Numbered from the stretch's first letter, positions 37,601 to 46,668 are shown. The stretch is DNA of 64,000 nucleotides from an uncultured Coriobacteriaceae bacterium (GCA_902793195.1 CADBCS010000003.1:55731-119730), one strand, 5' to 3'. The notes: generated by a model from the letters alone, not told the origin. Numbers and translations are program-made.

Positions 37601-39134
37601 GGTCCAGCGCATAGGGGTTGATATATATCTCTAAGCCGTTTGCGCCGACGTTCGCGCGATTCTGAGACACAAAGCATCTTGTGTTGACCGCGTCTACCTC
37701 TTCGTCCCAGTCAACGGTAGGCCTTAACGCAAGAAGTCCCTCGTTGTCTTTCTTGTTGTATCGGGCATGCATGGAGAGCACCCATTTGAGGTCATGGATC
37801 CCACACTCTTGGAAGGTCGAATCGACTTCGATGTCTCCCATACTATTTACATAGAGAATCCTATCCTGGCTCTGCACGTCCCCGGGGTCATCTGACTCGC
37901 CCTGAACGAGGACGAAAGGCCTCACCGTGGTCCCAAGGAAGGTATGCTCTTCGTAGTCCTTGATTGCTGTCCAGCCGTCAGGAACGGCAATGGAGAACCT
38001 ACGACCTTGGATTCTTTGGCGCTGCGAGAAGCTCACGCTTGAAAGGTCCGCGGACTTGGACTCTGGCGTAAGATCGTTCACCCTCCGCATGAGGTCCTGG
38101 ACATCGACGCTCGTGTCCCCATGCTCTGCGCGTTCAAGCTCGTCTAGAATCTCCTGTGGGAACTCACGCCCACCGGTCAGCCCTCTCGATAGCACAAGGA
38201 GCCTAATCATGGAGATGATGGCGTCTCGTTCCTGCTCTTTAGAAGCATCGTCAGCACTCGAGGGCGATTCAGCATCCTTCTGCCCATCGTTTGTTCGCGT
38301 ATTGCTGTGAGCGAAGTCGCACCCCATTCCATCAGTGTTTCTGGCAACTCCCGCATAAGGATCATGTGCCATTCGGAACGCTCTAAATCGCCACTCCATG
38401 CTACCGCGTATGTCCTTTTGGGTAACAATACCCATCGATCGCATAAGCCTTATGAGCGTAGTCGGGCTAAGAGCGGCTACATGTCGTACCAACACCTGCG
38501 CCGACACGTATTCTGGATTACTCGATACTGATATGACTTCACCACCCACATGGTCATGCAACACGGAGGCGGTCTTGGACACAGCGTCGTCAAATACATT
38601 GAAGACGTCGATCTCGTACGTCGGCCTCATCCGAATGCGTAACGTTGTGTACCTCTCGCCCCACGATGTCTTTTTGGGTTTGAGTTCAATTCCCAGACGA
38701 TCTCCAACGGAAACTTTGCTTGCGTAACCATCGGCCACAGTCACGATATGCTGTTGGAGCTCACACAAGGAGGCAAGGTCTATGCCCGCAATGCCCTCTG
38801 GCAACAATGACGCACTGTCCTCACCGGGCAGAATCGTTTGTGGCACGCCCAAATCAGAGACAATCTTTGCAAGATCCTCGACATTGCTGCTGCGTACACC
38901 CTCTCGCTTGATTAGCGCCATCGTCGGGGAGAGTATGCCGAGCTTCTGGAGCGATGCCTTGTCTGAGACACCCGCCTTGCTCCCGGCCTTGAGCTGCTTC
39001 GCTTGCTCTGGGAACGCCTTATAGAGGTCTGCCAACGTCTTTGGCTTCGCATCCTCTTTCATTCCCACGACATGCTCTCCAACGCTTATGACCGCCTGAA
39101 TCGCCTCCACGCGCACATCACCGTATTTACTCAT
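34698..39134 (-). CDS. Giant unknown protein (1478 aa) in the BREX operon, DUF6273 C-terminus
   Basis: Multi-domain cytoplasmic protein with no signal or membrane segment. In order: a helical N-terminus; a beta region (residues about 380-560, FSIAVPDGWTAIKDYEEHTFLG); several winged-helix-like repeats at about 770-1080 and 1230-1290 (ALIDYGDFAKLDDLLVSVDG, VSERWVQKNVQGVSSLERAKHL, DKSWFVQNVDGVSSTEHAERLL); a coiled coil at about 1090-1230; and a C-terminal DUF6273 domain (from about 1300: LRWTVLDVDKSAREALLL, WWLRTPGESEYR, GVRPAIWI). The last resembles a C-type-lectin or formylglycine-enzyme-like fold that may bind protein or peptide. It starts 6 bases after the 764-aa gene, so the two are coupled. 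It is not one of the known BREX core genes. Confidence 0.7.
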   Translation of the reverse strand: MSKYGDVRVEAIQAVISVGEHVVGMKEDAKPKTLADLYKAFPEQAKQLKAGSKAGVSDKASLQKLGILSPTMALIKREGVRSSNVEDLAKIVSDLGVPQTILPGEDSASLLPEGIAGIDLASLCELQQHIVTVADGYASKVSVGDRLGIELKPKKTSWGERYTTLRIRMRPTYEIDVFNVFDDAVSKTASVLHDHVGGEVISVSSNPEYVSAQVLVRHVAALSPTTLIRLMRSMGIVTQKDIRGSMEWRFRAFRMAHDPYAGVARNTDGMGCDFAHSNTRTNDGQKDAESPSSADDASKEQERDAIISMIRLLVLSRGLTGGREFPQEILDELERAEHGDTSVDVQDLMRRVNDLTPESKSADLSSVSFSQRQRIQGRRFSIAVPDGWTAIKDYEEHTFLGTTVRPFVLVQGESDDPGDVQSQDRILYVNSMGDIEVDSTFQECGIHDLKWVLSMHARYNKKDNEGLLALRPTVDWDEEVDAVNTRCFVSQNRANVGANGLEIYINPYALDHNDFIRVILTYDGEESLVPARELAKAIARTVRIDEPIIPKCEQVLSKALRERVNVDEFKTMVELYGKPYCAMRQSIFTSSQYKYATTHDDYGDSDILLAGARGIAELDNRAAPALLRMLDAYENQIACGATPDDCKGMLEALEFFCESVFPTEEIFDDPGASFLIRSAHVFDPTDETKAARARLAQARQELEAPSRQSGKGNQKLRATELRGSSPEAVRSSVAKSRSSTKNTRKKHGPAPKEPLDQDMFDQIAHAAIFHNGPVNALLTYGLFPELESAEVANRYLNELVRSGIVERCGEDGFDSTATFEEYALAQLNRQEAELEREGYYDAIVLALIDYGDFAKLDDLLVSVDGLPGRNEVRSLLLEGVEKGVLVRKGNWLTFACALDEEASQAWKRSAEERERQRTAEKRTIATERESLAKSKTERNSARESYEARLKRYEANEAKRREEEVERNRQLDLAAVDLVVDALGSYRLGNGFVSERWVQKNVQGVSSLERAKHLMTLGWKVGRIRRGTKDDAFIYARQFTLEEWAPIRDETNALLSAQYDKDFEEQKAIRLKAIDGRIKRASVLVNTALNKVEFQKRNVAQVESLYQELDRKLRDNELAMASLSDDVKRTTDELDTTGFFMLSKKKELKARIEQLSARLEDLRSQSLSHRDDKERLQERLVRAHKELEGFVAELDNRKSELDELERERDSVDSEGRPKPDSRELVKRMRKLLELWACSVDKSWFVQNVDGVSSTEHAERLLRSSSGKSVFVQLGSGLYTLKGLVGKTAPQSAKASSKNKPIQLRLGSKLTIGQYGGSQKLAKLRWTVLDVDKSAREALLLCDNILKSEAFSQGKRKASWSDSSLLSWLNTKFVEEAFGKDEVSLLVKRSELRKVFVLSVEEFKTYRKRGRIKPPEIPSYVTSQKKGSWWLRTPGESEYRAMYVTEKNRLSTKGMSVGNNSIGVRPAIWINVDVLAKMRS

Positions 39135-39140
39135 GGCATC

Positions 39141-41435
39141 CTACTCCCCCGTGTATGACGAAACGGAACGCAGACGGCACCTCTTGGATAGCGTCTCTCG
39201 TATACCAGCGATAAGTTCATCGAAGTCTGCCTTTATGGTTTCGAGCTGTATCCTCATCATCACCTTCGACGCACCCTTACCACGGGCCGAGATTGTTGTC
39301 ATATCGAACACGGTGGCACGTATGTACGGGAGCGCGAGGGCGAGGACATCGAGGTTTACTCCTGCAGACCAGTTCACGTCCAGAGGCCTGCTCCAGTTTC
39401 TTATTTGGCCAAGAGTGGCTCCGTCTGGAGATAGCACCAAAAGCGCTATCGGCTCAGCATCAGCCCACTCCGACTTGAGGACAACGGTATCTCCCGGAAA
39501 GAGCGCCTCGACTGGATCATCATCCGTGCCCGTCCACGAGTTCCCCATGTCCTTGGCCCACTCCACCTCGAAAACTGACGGCAAGTAGGTCATGATTCTC
39601 TTGGTATGCGCCAGTATAGAATCAACGTCTTCTGGCTGCAGATTGCTCCATGGGTACCGCAATTGGCCTTGATAATCGCGTTCATTGTCGTACCCATGGG
39701 AATCGTCGTCCCACGCATCTACGGCTGCCCTATACGCGAGCTCTGCTAAGTCCTCGATCGCATACCACTGAGACTCCAGTTGTTTGGACTTGAGAGCGCC
39801 GAGCTCCCTTGCAGACAACGTAGAGCTCGCATATGCTGATTCAATCGCGCGCAAGTCCGCCTGACCGTGATGAAGTGCGGCAAACATGTTGACGCTCTCA
39901 TAGTCGTCTTGATCGGAAGCGCTGAACAATGCCACCCCGTACTCGCCCCTTGGAAGAGCTTGGAAGAATGTGTCCAAGTCAGCGTTGTTTGGTTCGGATA
40001 CCGTGTCATAAGCATCCGTGAGAATCCATACGTCCCCATAGCGATTCAGACTCACCTCGGCATCGTAATCGAATCCTTGCGATGTTGGGTTTACCGCAAT
40101 CGCCTCCAGAAAACGCTCACTGGCGACAGGCTTAATCAAGCCATAGATTTTTTGGACCGAGCGAAGCTTTGCAACAGCCGCAGAATCAAAGCTTCCCCTC
40201 TGCCCATGTGCATCAAGGTTTTGCGCAATCTGAACAAGCACCTTTCGCATGTCCTTCGCGGCGCCAGCTATCGCCAGCAAGTTGGAGCAAACGTGCATCA
40301 CTCCATCGGTGCTTCCTCCACTTTGAGGGGCGTGTCTATTGCCAGACAGCTCTACAACGGGAAGGTCCGCCACCTCAATCTGCCAGATAGCCTGTGAGAA
40401 TGCCCCAGGCACCATCTCGTCCACCTTGCCCAGCAGCATATCGGCATCGAGATTGCGGGCGTTGGCAAAACCAACCTTGTAGGAAGACGATCGGCCGTTA
40501 TATGCGCGCATGTCCCAAATCATGCGTGCCACCAACTGATAGAAGGACGGTATGCCCGCAGGAAGGCGGCTGTCGCATATCACTGCGTAAAGGTCGGGAG
40601 AGGACTCCTTAACAACAAGAGCGTGCGCACATGCCATGAGGTTGAAGAGTGTGAGACCTGTGAGATCCTCGTTCCGCAACACGTTATGAAGGCTTGGGTG
40701 GATCATGGAAAGCGGTACTCGCAAGCACTCGTCCCGCTCGATGTTGGAGATAAGGTCCATAACGCCAGGCAATATGGACTGATATGAGCTCATGAGCATG
40801 GGCACCGAATATATCTTATCTGCGTTTATCTGCATCCCCATCGCAGTATGGTTCTTGCCGTCCCATGCGATCTGCTCGTCAAGGAAGAAGACAACATCCT
40901 CGCAGAAGAGCCACGCGACGGCACTGGCACTCATCCTGCCGTTCGCACCAACATACTTTGGCTCTACGGGCATGGTCTCCTGGCCAAGCTCGGCGATGGC
41001 ATCCGAGCAATCCTCATCGCTGGCCATTAGGAGGGTCGTCGCATAGAACTGCGCCACACTGTCTTGCTCTCCGTTCACGATTCGCTTGTACACCTTGGTA
41101 ATGGGAACAGATCTGGAAAGGTTTGCCGCAGCGCCGGTTGCTTTGGAGGTGGGCTTTATGCATGGCTCCCCGTCTGTATCCTCGCCCCATGCAAAACCGA
41201 GTTTCTCGAAGTCGTTGCGGAGCATGCACTCACCCAGATATGAACCATAAGTACAAGCAAGGTCCCATGTCTCTTCGTCGCTTCGTCCCTGTTGCTCTGC
41301 GGAATGCGATATGTTGAGCAGCAGGTCGTCCAATGCTATGACACTACTCCTCGAGTAATCCAAGGCAACACCTTTTTTTGCGGCCAACCTCACTGCCTCT
41401 TCTGCGGCACGCTTCGTCTCGCCCACTCCTATCAT
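39141..41435 (-). CDS. Unknown protein (764 aa), first gene of the BREX accessory operon
   Basis: From ATG 41435 (GGAGG 5 bases upstream) a 764-aa soluble protein. The N-terminal 120 residues (TWDLACTYGSYLGECMLRNDFEKLGF...ITKVYKRIVNGEQDSVAQFY) look like a small alpha/beta module also found alone in other bacteria. The middle is of unknown fold. Near the C-terminus, ALFPGDTVVLKSEWADAEPI and GATLGQIRNW faintly recall a HIRAN domain. It stands directly beside recombination cassette 1 and opens the operon that ends with brxL and two more genes, so its promoter should lie between 41436 and 41690. Confidence 0.65.
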   Translation of the reverse strand: MIGVGETKRAAEEAVRLAAKKGVALDYSRSSVIALDDLLLNISHSAEQQGRSDEETWDLACTYGSYLGECMLRNDFEKLGFAWGEDTDGEPCIKPTSKATGAAANLSRSVPITKVYKRIVNGEQDSVAQFYATTLLMASDEDCSDAIAELGQETMPVEPKYVGANGRMSASAVAWLFCEDVVFFLDEQIAWDGKNHTAMGMQINADKIYSVPMLMSSYQSILPGVMDLISNIERDECLRVPLSMIHPSLHNVLRNEDLTGLTLFNLMACAHALVVKESSPDLYAVICDSRLPAGIPSFYQLVARMIWDMRAYNGRSSSYKVGFANARNLDADMLLGKVDEMVPGAFSQAIWQIEVADLPVVELSGNRHAPQSGGSTDGVMHVCSNLLAIAGAAKDMRKVLVQIAQNLDAHGQRGSFDSAAVAKLRSVQKIYGLIKPVASERFLEAIAVNPTSQGFDYDAEVSLNRYGDVWILTDAYDTVSEPNNADLDTFFQALPRGEYGVALFSASDQDDYESVNMFAALHHGQADLRAIESAYASSTLSARELGALKSKQLESQWYAIEDLAELAYRAAVDAWDDDSHGYDNERDYQGQLRYPWSNLQPEDVDSILAHTKRIMTYLPSVFEVEWAKDMGNSWTGTDDDPVEALFPGDTVVLKSEWADAEPIALLVLSPDGATLGQIRNWSRPLDVNWSAGVNLDVLALALPYIRATVFDMTTISARGKGASKVMMRIQLETIKADFDELIAGIRETLSKRCRLRSVSSYTGE

Positions 41436-41491
41436 TTTGCCCTCCGCTGCCAATGAACTACTCCACACCATTGATTACTATATGAGACATG

Positions 41492-41662
41492 TCAGCCAGT
41501 CCAACGAACGCATCGACGAGCCGCTTTAAGCTTTCGGATAACGTCAGCAACGGCCAAAGTACACCACCGCTCTGCAATAAGAATCGTTGGCGTGATGTAC
41601 TGAGTCATGCCAAGTCGGCATCCATATGGATAGCAGAACACGCTCTTTGACTTAGGGTCCAT
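41492..41662 (-). CDS. Possible 56-aa ORF between cassette 1 and the 764-aa gene
   Basis: Open frame from ATG (plus-strand cat near 41660-41662) with some coding character (LGMTQYITPTILIAERWCTL, VADVIRKLKAARRCVRW) but no clear ribosome site. It may be a relic left by earlier rearrangements beside the recombination site. It also lies where a promoter for the downstream operon is expected. Confidence 0.25.
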   Translation of the reverse strand: MDPKSKSVFCYPYGCRLGMTQYITPTILIAERWCTLAVADVIRKLKAARRCVRWTG

Positions 41663-41677
41663 GATGGCAGTTTTTAG

Positions 41678-42427
41678 ATGACCGGGGACCTGGAGGCCCT
41701 TGCCGACCCGGGGTGCGGGTGGTCCTACAGAAGGGACGCGTCCGCGTTTGGGGTGATACCTGGGAGTCCGATTGCGTACTGGGCAAGCGATGCGGTTATC
41801 AAGGCATTCGCAACTAATAATACGCTTGGCGCTCAATCGAAAGCGAGAAGTGGATTGAAGACTGGAAATAACGATATGTTCCTTCGCGAGTGGCATGAAG
41901 TGGGAGTATCAAGCATTGGAATAGGTATGTCCGATACCGTCGCTGCATGTGCAAGTGGTTGCAAATGGTTTCCTTACAATAAAGGAGGAGAATATCGAAA
42001 CTGGTACGGAAATCGTAGCTTGGTCGTTAATTACGCAAATGATGGTGAGGAAATCCGTCTCCACTCTCGTATCAGCGGAGCGTCAACTTGTTTTACAAGC
42101 TCTGATTATTACTTCCATGAGGGCATTACGTGGACTGCCCTCACCTCTGGCAGAAACTCGTTCCGCTTTTCACCTGATGGCGCGATTTTCGATTCGAATA
42201 AAGGACCAATGCTGTATCCGCAGACTCATTCCCTGCTTCTTTATACTCTTGCTTTGTTAAATGCCTCCACCAACAGCTTGTTCATTACATTCGTGAACCC
42301 AACACTATCATTGCAGAATGGTGATGTTGATAATCTACCATATACATATTGCAATGATGTATTCGAAACCGTACTTGGCTTATCTAATGAGAATATACAG
42401 ATTTCGAGAGTTGACTGGACTTCATAG
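41678..42427 (+). pseudogene. Silent PglX cassette 1 (target-recognition region)
   Basis: A promoterless 3' segment of pglX starting at the 33-bp repeat. It reads LEALADPGCGWSYRRDASAF, GSPIAYWAS, YNKGGEYRNWYGN, EGITWTALTSGRNSFRFSP, DSNKGP and NPTLSLQNGDV, the blocks of the PglX recognition region, and ends with its own stop after SRVDWTS. The apparent ATG at 41678 has no ribosome site. It points opposite to pglX, so inversion between 41691 and 49647 would place it in frame behind the methyltransferase part. Confidence 0.85.
41691..41723 (+). repeat. 33-bp recombination repeat, copy 1
   Basis: Begins TGGAGGCCCTTGCCGACC and ends GGGTGCGGGTGGT. It encodes LEALADPGCGW in the reading frame of cassette 1. 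Other copies: 43366-43398 (-), 47287-47319 (+), 49615-49647 (-). The copies differ only at two positions (C/T at 10, G/T near 22). Confidence 0.9.
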
Positions 42428-42643
42428 GAGTTGTCATGGGATTTCGGGCGGCATACATTAATCTAGGGAATCGGTTGACCAACACTCTCTATGTTCAACA
42501 ATAACGAACTCTTCATCATATGGAATATCCTAGTGCCCCACTTGCCCCTATCCACACCAGTGTTGCTGCTGTTCCTGCAGCATATGGCAATCAGGATGTG
42601 TTCAGAATGAGATTGTTACACTCTGGACAACCCATCGCTATAA
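42428..42643. other. Spacer between cassettes 1 and 2
   Basis: 216 bases between two convergent cassettes. I see no gene, hairpin terminator or further copy of the recombination repeat. Confidence 0.5.
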
Positions 42644-43399
42644 TTACCTACAGAAGTGGATGCTTTCTGAATTGAGAAGACGTCTCAGAGCTATCCCAGT
42701 CTTTTTTGCTTCTTCAATATTAGTCGTAGCGCCATCAACCACTTGGTTTTTGTGGCCGCTGTTAATACAGATTGGAAATCTGTTCATGTCGCCATTCTGC
42801 AAAGAAAGCGTCGGATTAAGAATTTGCAAGATGGCTACGGCAATGCTGGAATTGAATAATCCTAATAGATACTCACTAGGCAAGACGATGCTGTCAGCAA
42901 TGAAGGGCCCTTTGTTTGAATCGAAGGACACGCTGTAAGGCTTTATTCGGAAAGAGTTCCGTGATGAGCTGAGGGCAGTCCATGTTATGCCCCTAATGTA
43001 GTAGCAGTCCTCGTTGTTCATAATCCCATTTTTGCGAATTGCTTCACCAGCGTCTTTAAACCAGACTACTAGATCCATGTTACCGAACCAGTTCCTGAAG
43101 TTACCACCCTTGCAATGGGGAAGCCACACTGTGTTTCCACTAAAGTCTGCGGAGCATTTTGCATTCTTACCGACTCTACCGTATCCGATTTCGTGCCAAT
43201 ACCGAATCATCAATTCATTATCCCTGGAATAGAGGCCGAGCAGCGCGGGAGAAAGGCTTTTCAGGTTTGGATAGCTTCTGAATGCACGGAAAACCGCATC
43301 AGTCGCCCAATAGGCCACGGGCATACCAGGAATATCCTTGAATGAAGTTGTATCCCTCTTGTATAACCACCCGCACCCCGGGTCGGCAAGGGCCTCCAA
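42644..43399 (-). pseudogene. Silent PglX cassette 2 (target-recognition region)
   Basis: A second spare recognition region, in the same direction as pglX. It opens with LEALADPGCGWLYKRDTTSF and has GMPVAYWATDAVF, CKGGNFRNWFGNMDLVVW, RGITWTALSSSRNSFRIKP and NPTLSLQNGDMNRFP; it ends with its own stop after ESIHFCR. No start or ribosome site. Its A+T content is higher than that of the methyltransferase half of pglX. Being in direct orientation with pglX it needs a prior inversion, or deletes the intervening DNA if it recombines directly. Confidence 0.85.
43366..43398 (-). repeat. 33-bp recombination repeat, copy 2
   Basis: Minus-strand copy at the head of cassette 2. Identical to copy 1 over the whole 33 bp; the flanks diverge at once (upstream the relic stop codon at 43403-43405 lies 5 bases away). 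Confidence 0.9.
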
Positions 43400-43402
43400 G
43401 GG

Positions 43403-43561
43403 TTATGCCTCATCTTTCAACCTCTTTGTCACGCGCTCCACAATCGTGATAAACGTCTTCTCAAACACGTGCGCAATCGTGATGATGCGGCATATAAACG
43501 GCCTTGCAATTGTGGAAACCCTTGTTATTGGGCCATGTTTAAGCGAAAGTTTTATGAGATG
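43403..43561 (-). pseudogene. 52-codon coding relic abutting cassette 2
   Basis: An open stretch between a TAG and a TAA with clear coding character (LKHGPITRVSTIARPF, IITIAHVFEKTFITIVERV) and no start codon. It stops 5 bases before the recombination repeat, in the same direction as cassette 2. It is probably the end of a gene displaced by rearrangement. Family unknown. Confidence 0.4.
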
Positions 43562-43799
43562 CTAGAGAGTATTGCGTATTTGACCATTACCCTCGCTACC
43601 AGTTTGAATGTCGCCCAGCTCCCCTGGTGTGTCATGGAGCCTCACAACCTTGTTGAGCATACAAGATGCGAGATTCCCACGAGCGCGTTATCCATAAAAA
43701 GATCCGCTCGTTCGGAGCGGGAAGCATGCGCTTCCTTTGATAAGACCGCCCCGCATGGCCATCGGCGGATCTTATGAGATGGTACCATCCATCCCCGCG

Positions 43800-43826
43800 C
43801 ATGCCCTCCACACGCGGGAGGGCATG
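43800..43826 (-). terminator. Hairpin downstream of the recombinase gene
   Basis: A perfect 10-bp stem (CATGCCCTCC with its complement) and a 7-base loop, about 30 bases after the recombinase stop. The bases from 43562 to 43799 hold no gene that I can see. Confidence 0.65.
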
Positions 43827-43857
43827 TGGTTGGCCCGCATGGCGCCAACGCTGGCTT

Positions 43858-44859
43858 CTACCCAAACAGCTCTGAGTCGAGCGCAGCGGCTGCCATGCTG
43901 TCCGACTGCGGTATGGCGTGCGCGTAGATGGACATGGTCACCTGCGCCGACGAATGGCCGAGGCGCGTCTGCACGGTCTTGACGTCCACACCGCTTGCTA
44001 TGAGTATTGTTGCGTGGCTGTGCCGCAGATCATGGAAACGCAACCCTTCGTATCCGTGGCCGTCCGCCCACCTTCGCCACCAGTGCTCGAAGGTGCTCAG
44101 GCGCGCCATATCTCCTAGCTCGTCACATATGACAGAAGACGTGTGGTCGCCTTCGCGGTCGGCTATGAGCGACCGCTGCGCCTCTCGCGCCTCGTCGAGT
44201 AGGTTCATGAGATTAATGCCGATGGCAACACTACGTACGCTACTTACGCTCTTGGGCTCTCCGAGGCTTCCGTCGGCCTTAATGGCCTTGCTTACGGCGA
44301 TCCGCAGGGAGAGCTCGTTGATGTCCGCCCACGTGAGCGCGAATATCTCACCTCGCCGCATACCGGTAGCCAAGGCGATGCAGGTGGCAAGGCAGAAGGA
44401 CGCCCGCTGCACCTTTCCTTCCAACAGGTGAGCGCGCATCTGCGTTGCTGTCTTGGCGACGAGCGAGGATGCCTGCGTAGGCATGAGGAACTGCGCCTGC
44501 CTACGCTCCTCCCTCGGCCTCCGCACGTCCGAGAAAGGATTGGAGTCCGCAAGCCCCTTCTGCATCGCCCAGTCAAACGCCTGGGATCCCGCCAGATGAG
44601 CTGCGCGAAGCGTCGTAGACGAGAGTCCTGTGCCCTTGCGGCCCCCGTGCTGTGAGAGGGCGATCAGTGCGCGCACCACGTCCTGTGTGCTAATCTGCCG
44701 TACGTCCTTGTCCCCGAATGACCGTGCGAAGAGCAGCGCCTTCTGGGCGGCCTTTCGCGCGGTGTAGGGCTGCACCGCGCCAAGCAGCTCGCGCTCCCTT
44801 GCCCATCGTTCCACCAACCTGCAGTAGCTTAGGATTCTGTCCTGCTGCTGTTCGTTCAT
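43858..44859 (-). CDS. Tyrosine recombinase (shufflon recombinase)
   Basis: A 333-aa phage-integrase-family recombinase. N-terminal SAM-like core-binding domain (about 1-110), catalytic domain with TGMRRGEIFALTW (Arg I), HDLRHSHATIL (HxxR), LGHSSAQVTMSIYAH (His and the nucleophilic Tyr). The start ATG 44859 has GGAGG 5 bases upstream; the longer frame to 45165 has no ribosome site. It is placed inside the set of inverted 33-bp PglX repeats, with cassettes on both sides, so it most likely acts on them. No excisionase, phage or other integrative-element genes are nearby. Confidence 0.88.
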   Translation of the reverse strand: MNEQQQDRILSYCRLVERWARERELLGAVQPYTARKAAQKALLFARSFGDKDVRQISTQDVVRALIALSQHGGRKGTGLSSTTLRAAHLAGSQAFDWAMQKGLADSNPFSDVRRPREERRQAQFLMPTQASSLVAKTATQMRAHLLEGKVQRASFCLATCIALATGMRRGEIFALTWADINELSLRIAVSKAIKADGSLGEPKSVSSVRSVAIGINLMNLLDEAREAQRSLIADREGDHTSSVICDELGDMARLSTFEHWWRRWADGHGYEGLRFHDLRHSHATILIASGVDVKTVQTRLGHSSAQVTMSIYAHAIPQSDSMAAAALDSELFG

Positions 44860-45178
44860 TGTTGCCTCCATATCGTTGACGGAGACACCATGGAACATGA
44901 CTTGCGCCATGTCTTTCCAGTCACGAGCGTTCGACCGGGAATGCGAGCTGCCGACGCTATCGGGGTGAGGCGTTGATGCCATCCTTGCCGTAAGATTGTG
45001 AAGCGCGGCATGAGGGACTGCGCCACTCATGCTGTTGCAAGCACTCAGCTCAGCTCGTAGTCTTTCGCCCCAGCAACACGGAGTCGGGCGTCGATACTGC
45101 TGCTCTGTACGACCGAATGACTGTGGGATCGATGACGCAAAGAGATGCGCACAGGTGAGCGCCACCCGCCCATTTCAC

Positions 45179-46594
45179 TCATTGACAATCCGCAGCTTGG
45201 CCGATCATATCCGCGAAGCTGACAAGGCGTACCGCATCGTTGCCCTCGGCGAAGGTCTTGCACGCATCGGTAAAGCTCGTCTTGGAGAACGCGTAGTAGC
45301 GAACGTCGGGCCTTACGTTCACTAAGGCCGCCCTGCCCATAAGCTTCTCGAGCGCCGTGGTCGGGAATGCCTCAGAGCGCCACTTGCACTCTCCCACGGC
45401 CGTGGCCGCGGAGGCAGCCCTGCACACGATGTCAATCTCGGCCTCCTGCCGCACGCTGGGGTCGTTGCCCCACCAACGGCCGATGTCGTCAAAGTCGAAG
45501 TCGAGGTCGCCGCTCGCATACCTGCGCCAGATCCACTGGGCGCATATTTCCTCGAACACCGGCCCCATGTACTCGGACATGCGGCTCTCTACGGCGGTGA
45601 GCGCCCTCGTGGTTATCCCACGCTCAATGGTCGGTCGATGAGGCATGACGAACCTGTACCAAAAGCGGAAGAGGTTGTCAGATATGCGGTATGTCGCTCG
45701 CCTCCCTCCGCCTAGGATGGGAACCTCGCGTTTCACCAGTTCGAGGCGCTGCAACCCCTTTAGGTAGTACGTGATCTCTGTGGAGGAGAGCCCCACGGCT
45801 GTCGCTATCTGGTTGTTCTGCGACGCCCCGCCGGCTATCGCCGCGAGCATGGCGTTGTACTGGGAAGCCTTTTGAATCTCCTGTTTGAGGAGATTCACCG
45901 GCTCTTCGTAGAGAATCGAGCTTGGGTCCAGAAAGGCCGCCTCGACGTTTCGTGCGAGAGTGTCACCTCCGTCGAACTGCAGGAGGTAGAGCGGAATCCC
46001 CCCGACCATGCCATATGCCTCGGCAGCCTCCTGTGGCCCCATCCCACGCAGGAAGGGCAGACTCTCAAAGAAGTCGAACGGCCTTACTTCGAGCTGGGCA
46101 GTCCGTCTGCCGTACAGCGGGCTCTTCTCGTTGAATATCTGCTCCTTCATGAAGGAAAGCGAGGAGCCGCAAAGGATTAGGAACAGGAGGGAGACGTCCT
46201 TGTTCCTGTCGACGAGCGCTTGCAGGTACGACGGCACGCCCGGCTCCGCCTTCGCGAGGTAGGGGAACTCGTCTATTACGAACACCACCTGTCGCTGCCG
46301 GGCTAGGTCGAATGCGGCCTCAAAGGCTGTGTAGAAGTCGCCGTACAATGGGGCGGCGTCCGGATTCGAGTCGGGGTGCTCGAAGGCGTACAGCTCCCTG
46401 CTCAGATTGCGGAGATTTACCCTAGCGTCGGCCTCCACTGCCGTGAAGTACACGGTTGGCAGGTCGCGAGTGAACCGCTCAATGATCGCTGTCTTCCCGA
46501 CGCGTCTGCGTCCGTATATTACCGGTAGCTGAAACGTGCCTTGCCTGTAGAGACGTTCGAGAGACTGCAGCTCGCGTTCGCGCCCAATAAACAT
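45179..46594 (-). CDS. AAA ATPase with DUF234 C-terminal domain
   Basis: A 471-aa protein: archaeal-type ATPase domain (FIGRERELQSLERL, Walker A YGRRRVGKTAI, Walker B VVFVIDEFPYLA), a winged-helix segment (NQIATAVGLSSTEITYYLKGLQRLELV) and a DUF234 nuclease-like domain (ERGI...MGPVFEEICAQW, EAEIDIV...VGECKW). Widespread and often mobile; its role is unclear. AGGAGGAG precedes the ATG. It is upstream of the recombinase on the same strand (the spacing depends on the recombinase start) and travels inside the invertible region. The upstream inverted repeat suggests self-regulation. Confidence 0.85.
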   Translation of the reverse strand: MFIGRERELQSLERLYRQGTFQLPVIYGRRRVGKTAIIERFTRDLPTVYFTAVEADARVNLRNLSRELYAFEHPDSNPDAAPLYGDFYTAFEAAFDLARQRQVVFVIDEFPYLAKAEPGVPSYLQALVDRNKDVSLLFLILCGSSLSFMKEQIFNEKSPLYGRRTAQLEVRPFDFFESLPFLRGMGPQEAAEAYGMVGGIPLYLLQFDGGDTLARNVEAAFLDPSSILYEEPVNLLKQEIQKASQYNAMLAAIAGGASQNNQIATAVGLSSTEITYYLKGLQRLELVKREVPILGGGRRATYRISDNLFRFWYRFVMPHRPTIERGITTRALTAVESRMSEYMGPVFEEICAQWIWRRYASGDLDFDFDDIGRWWGNDPSVRQEAEIDIVCRAASAATAVGECKWRSEAFPTTALEKLMGRAALVNVRPDVRYYAFSKTSFTDACKTFAEGNDAVRLVSFADMIGQAADCQ

Positions 46595-46633
46595 GATCTC
46601 CTCCTTGTTGGCCTGGCCTTCTTGTGGAGTATA

Positions 46634-46668
46634 TAGGAAAGTATGTTTTAGGAAAACAGACTTTCCTA
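46634..46668. promoter_or_regulatory. Operator-like inverted repeats before the DUF234 ATPase
   Basis: TAGGAAAGT (46634-46642) and its exact complement ACTTTCCTA (46660-46668) flank a third related copy (TTTAGGAAAA). They lie about 40-75 bases before the ATPase start, in an A+T-rich stretch fit for a promoter. Confidence 0.5.
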
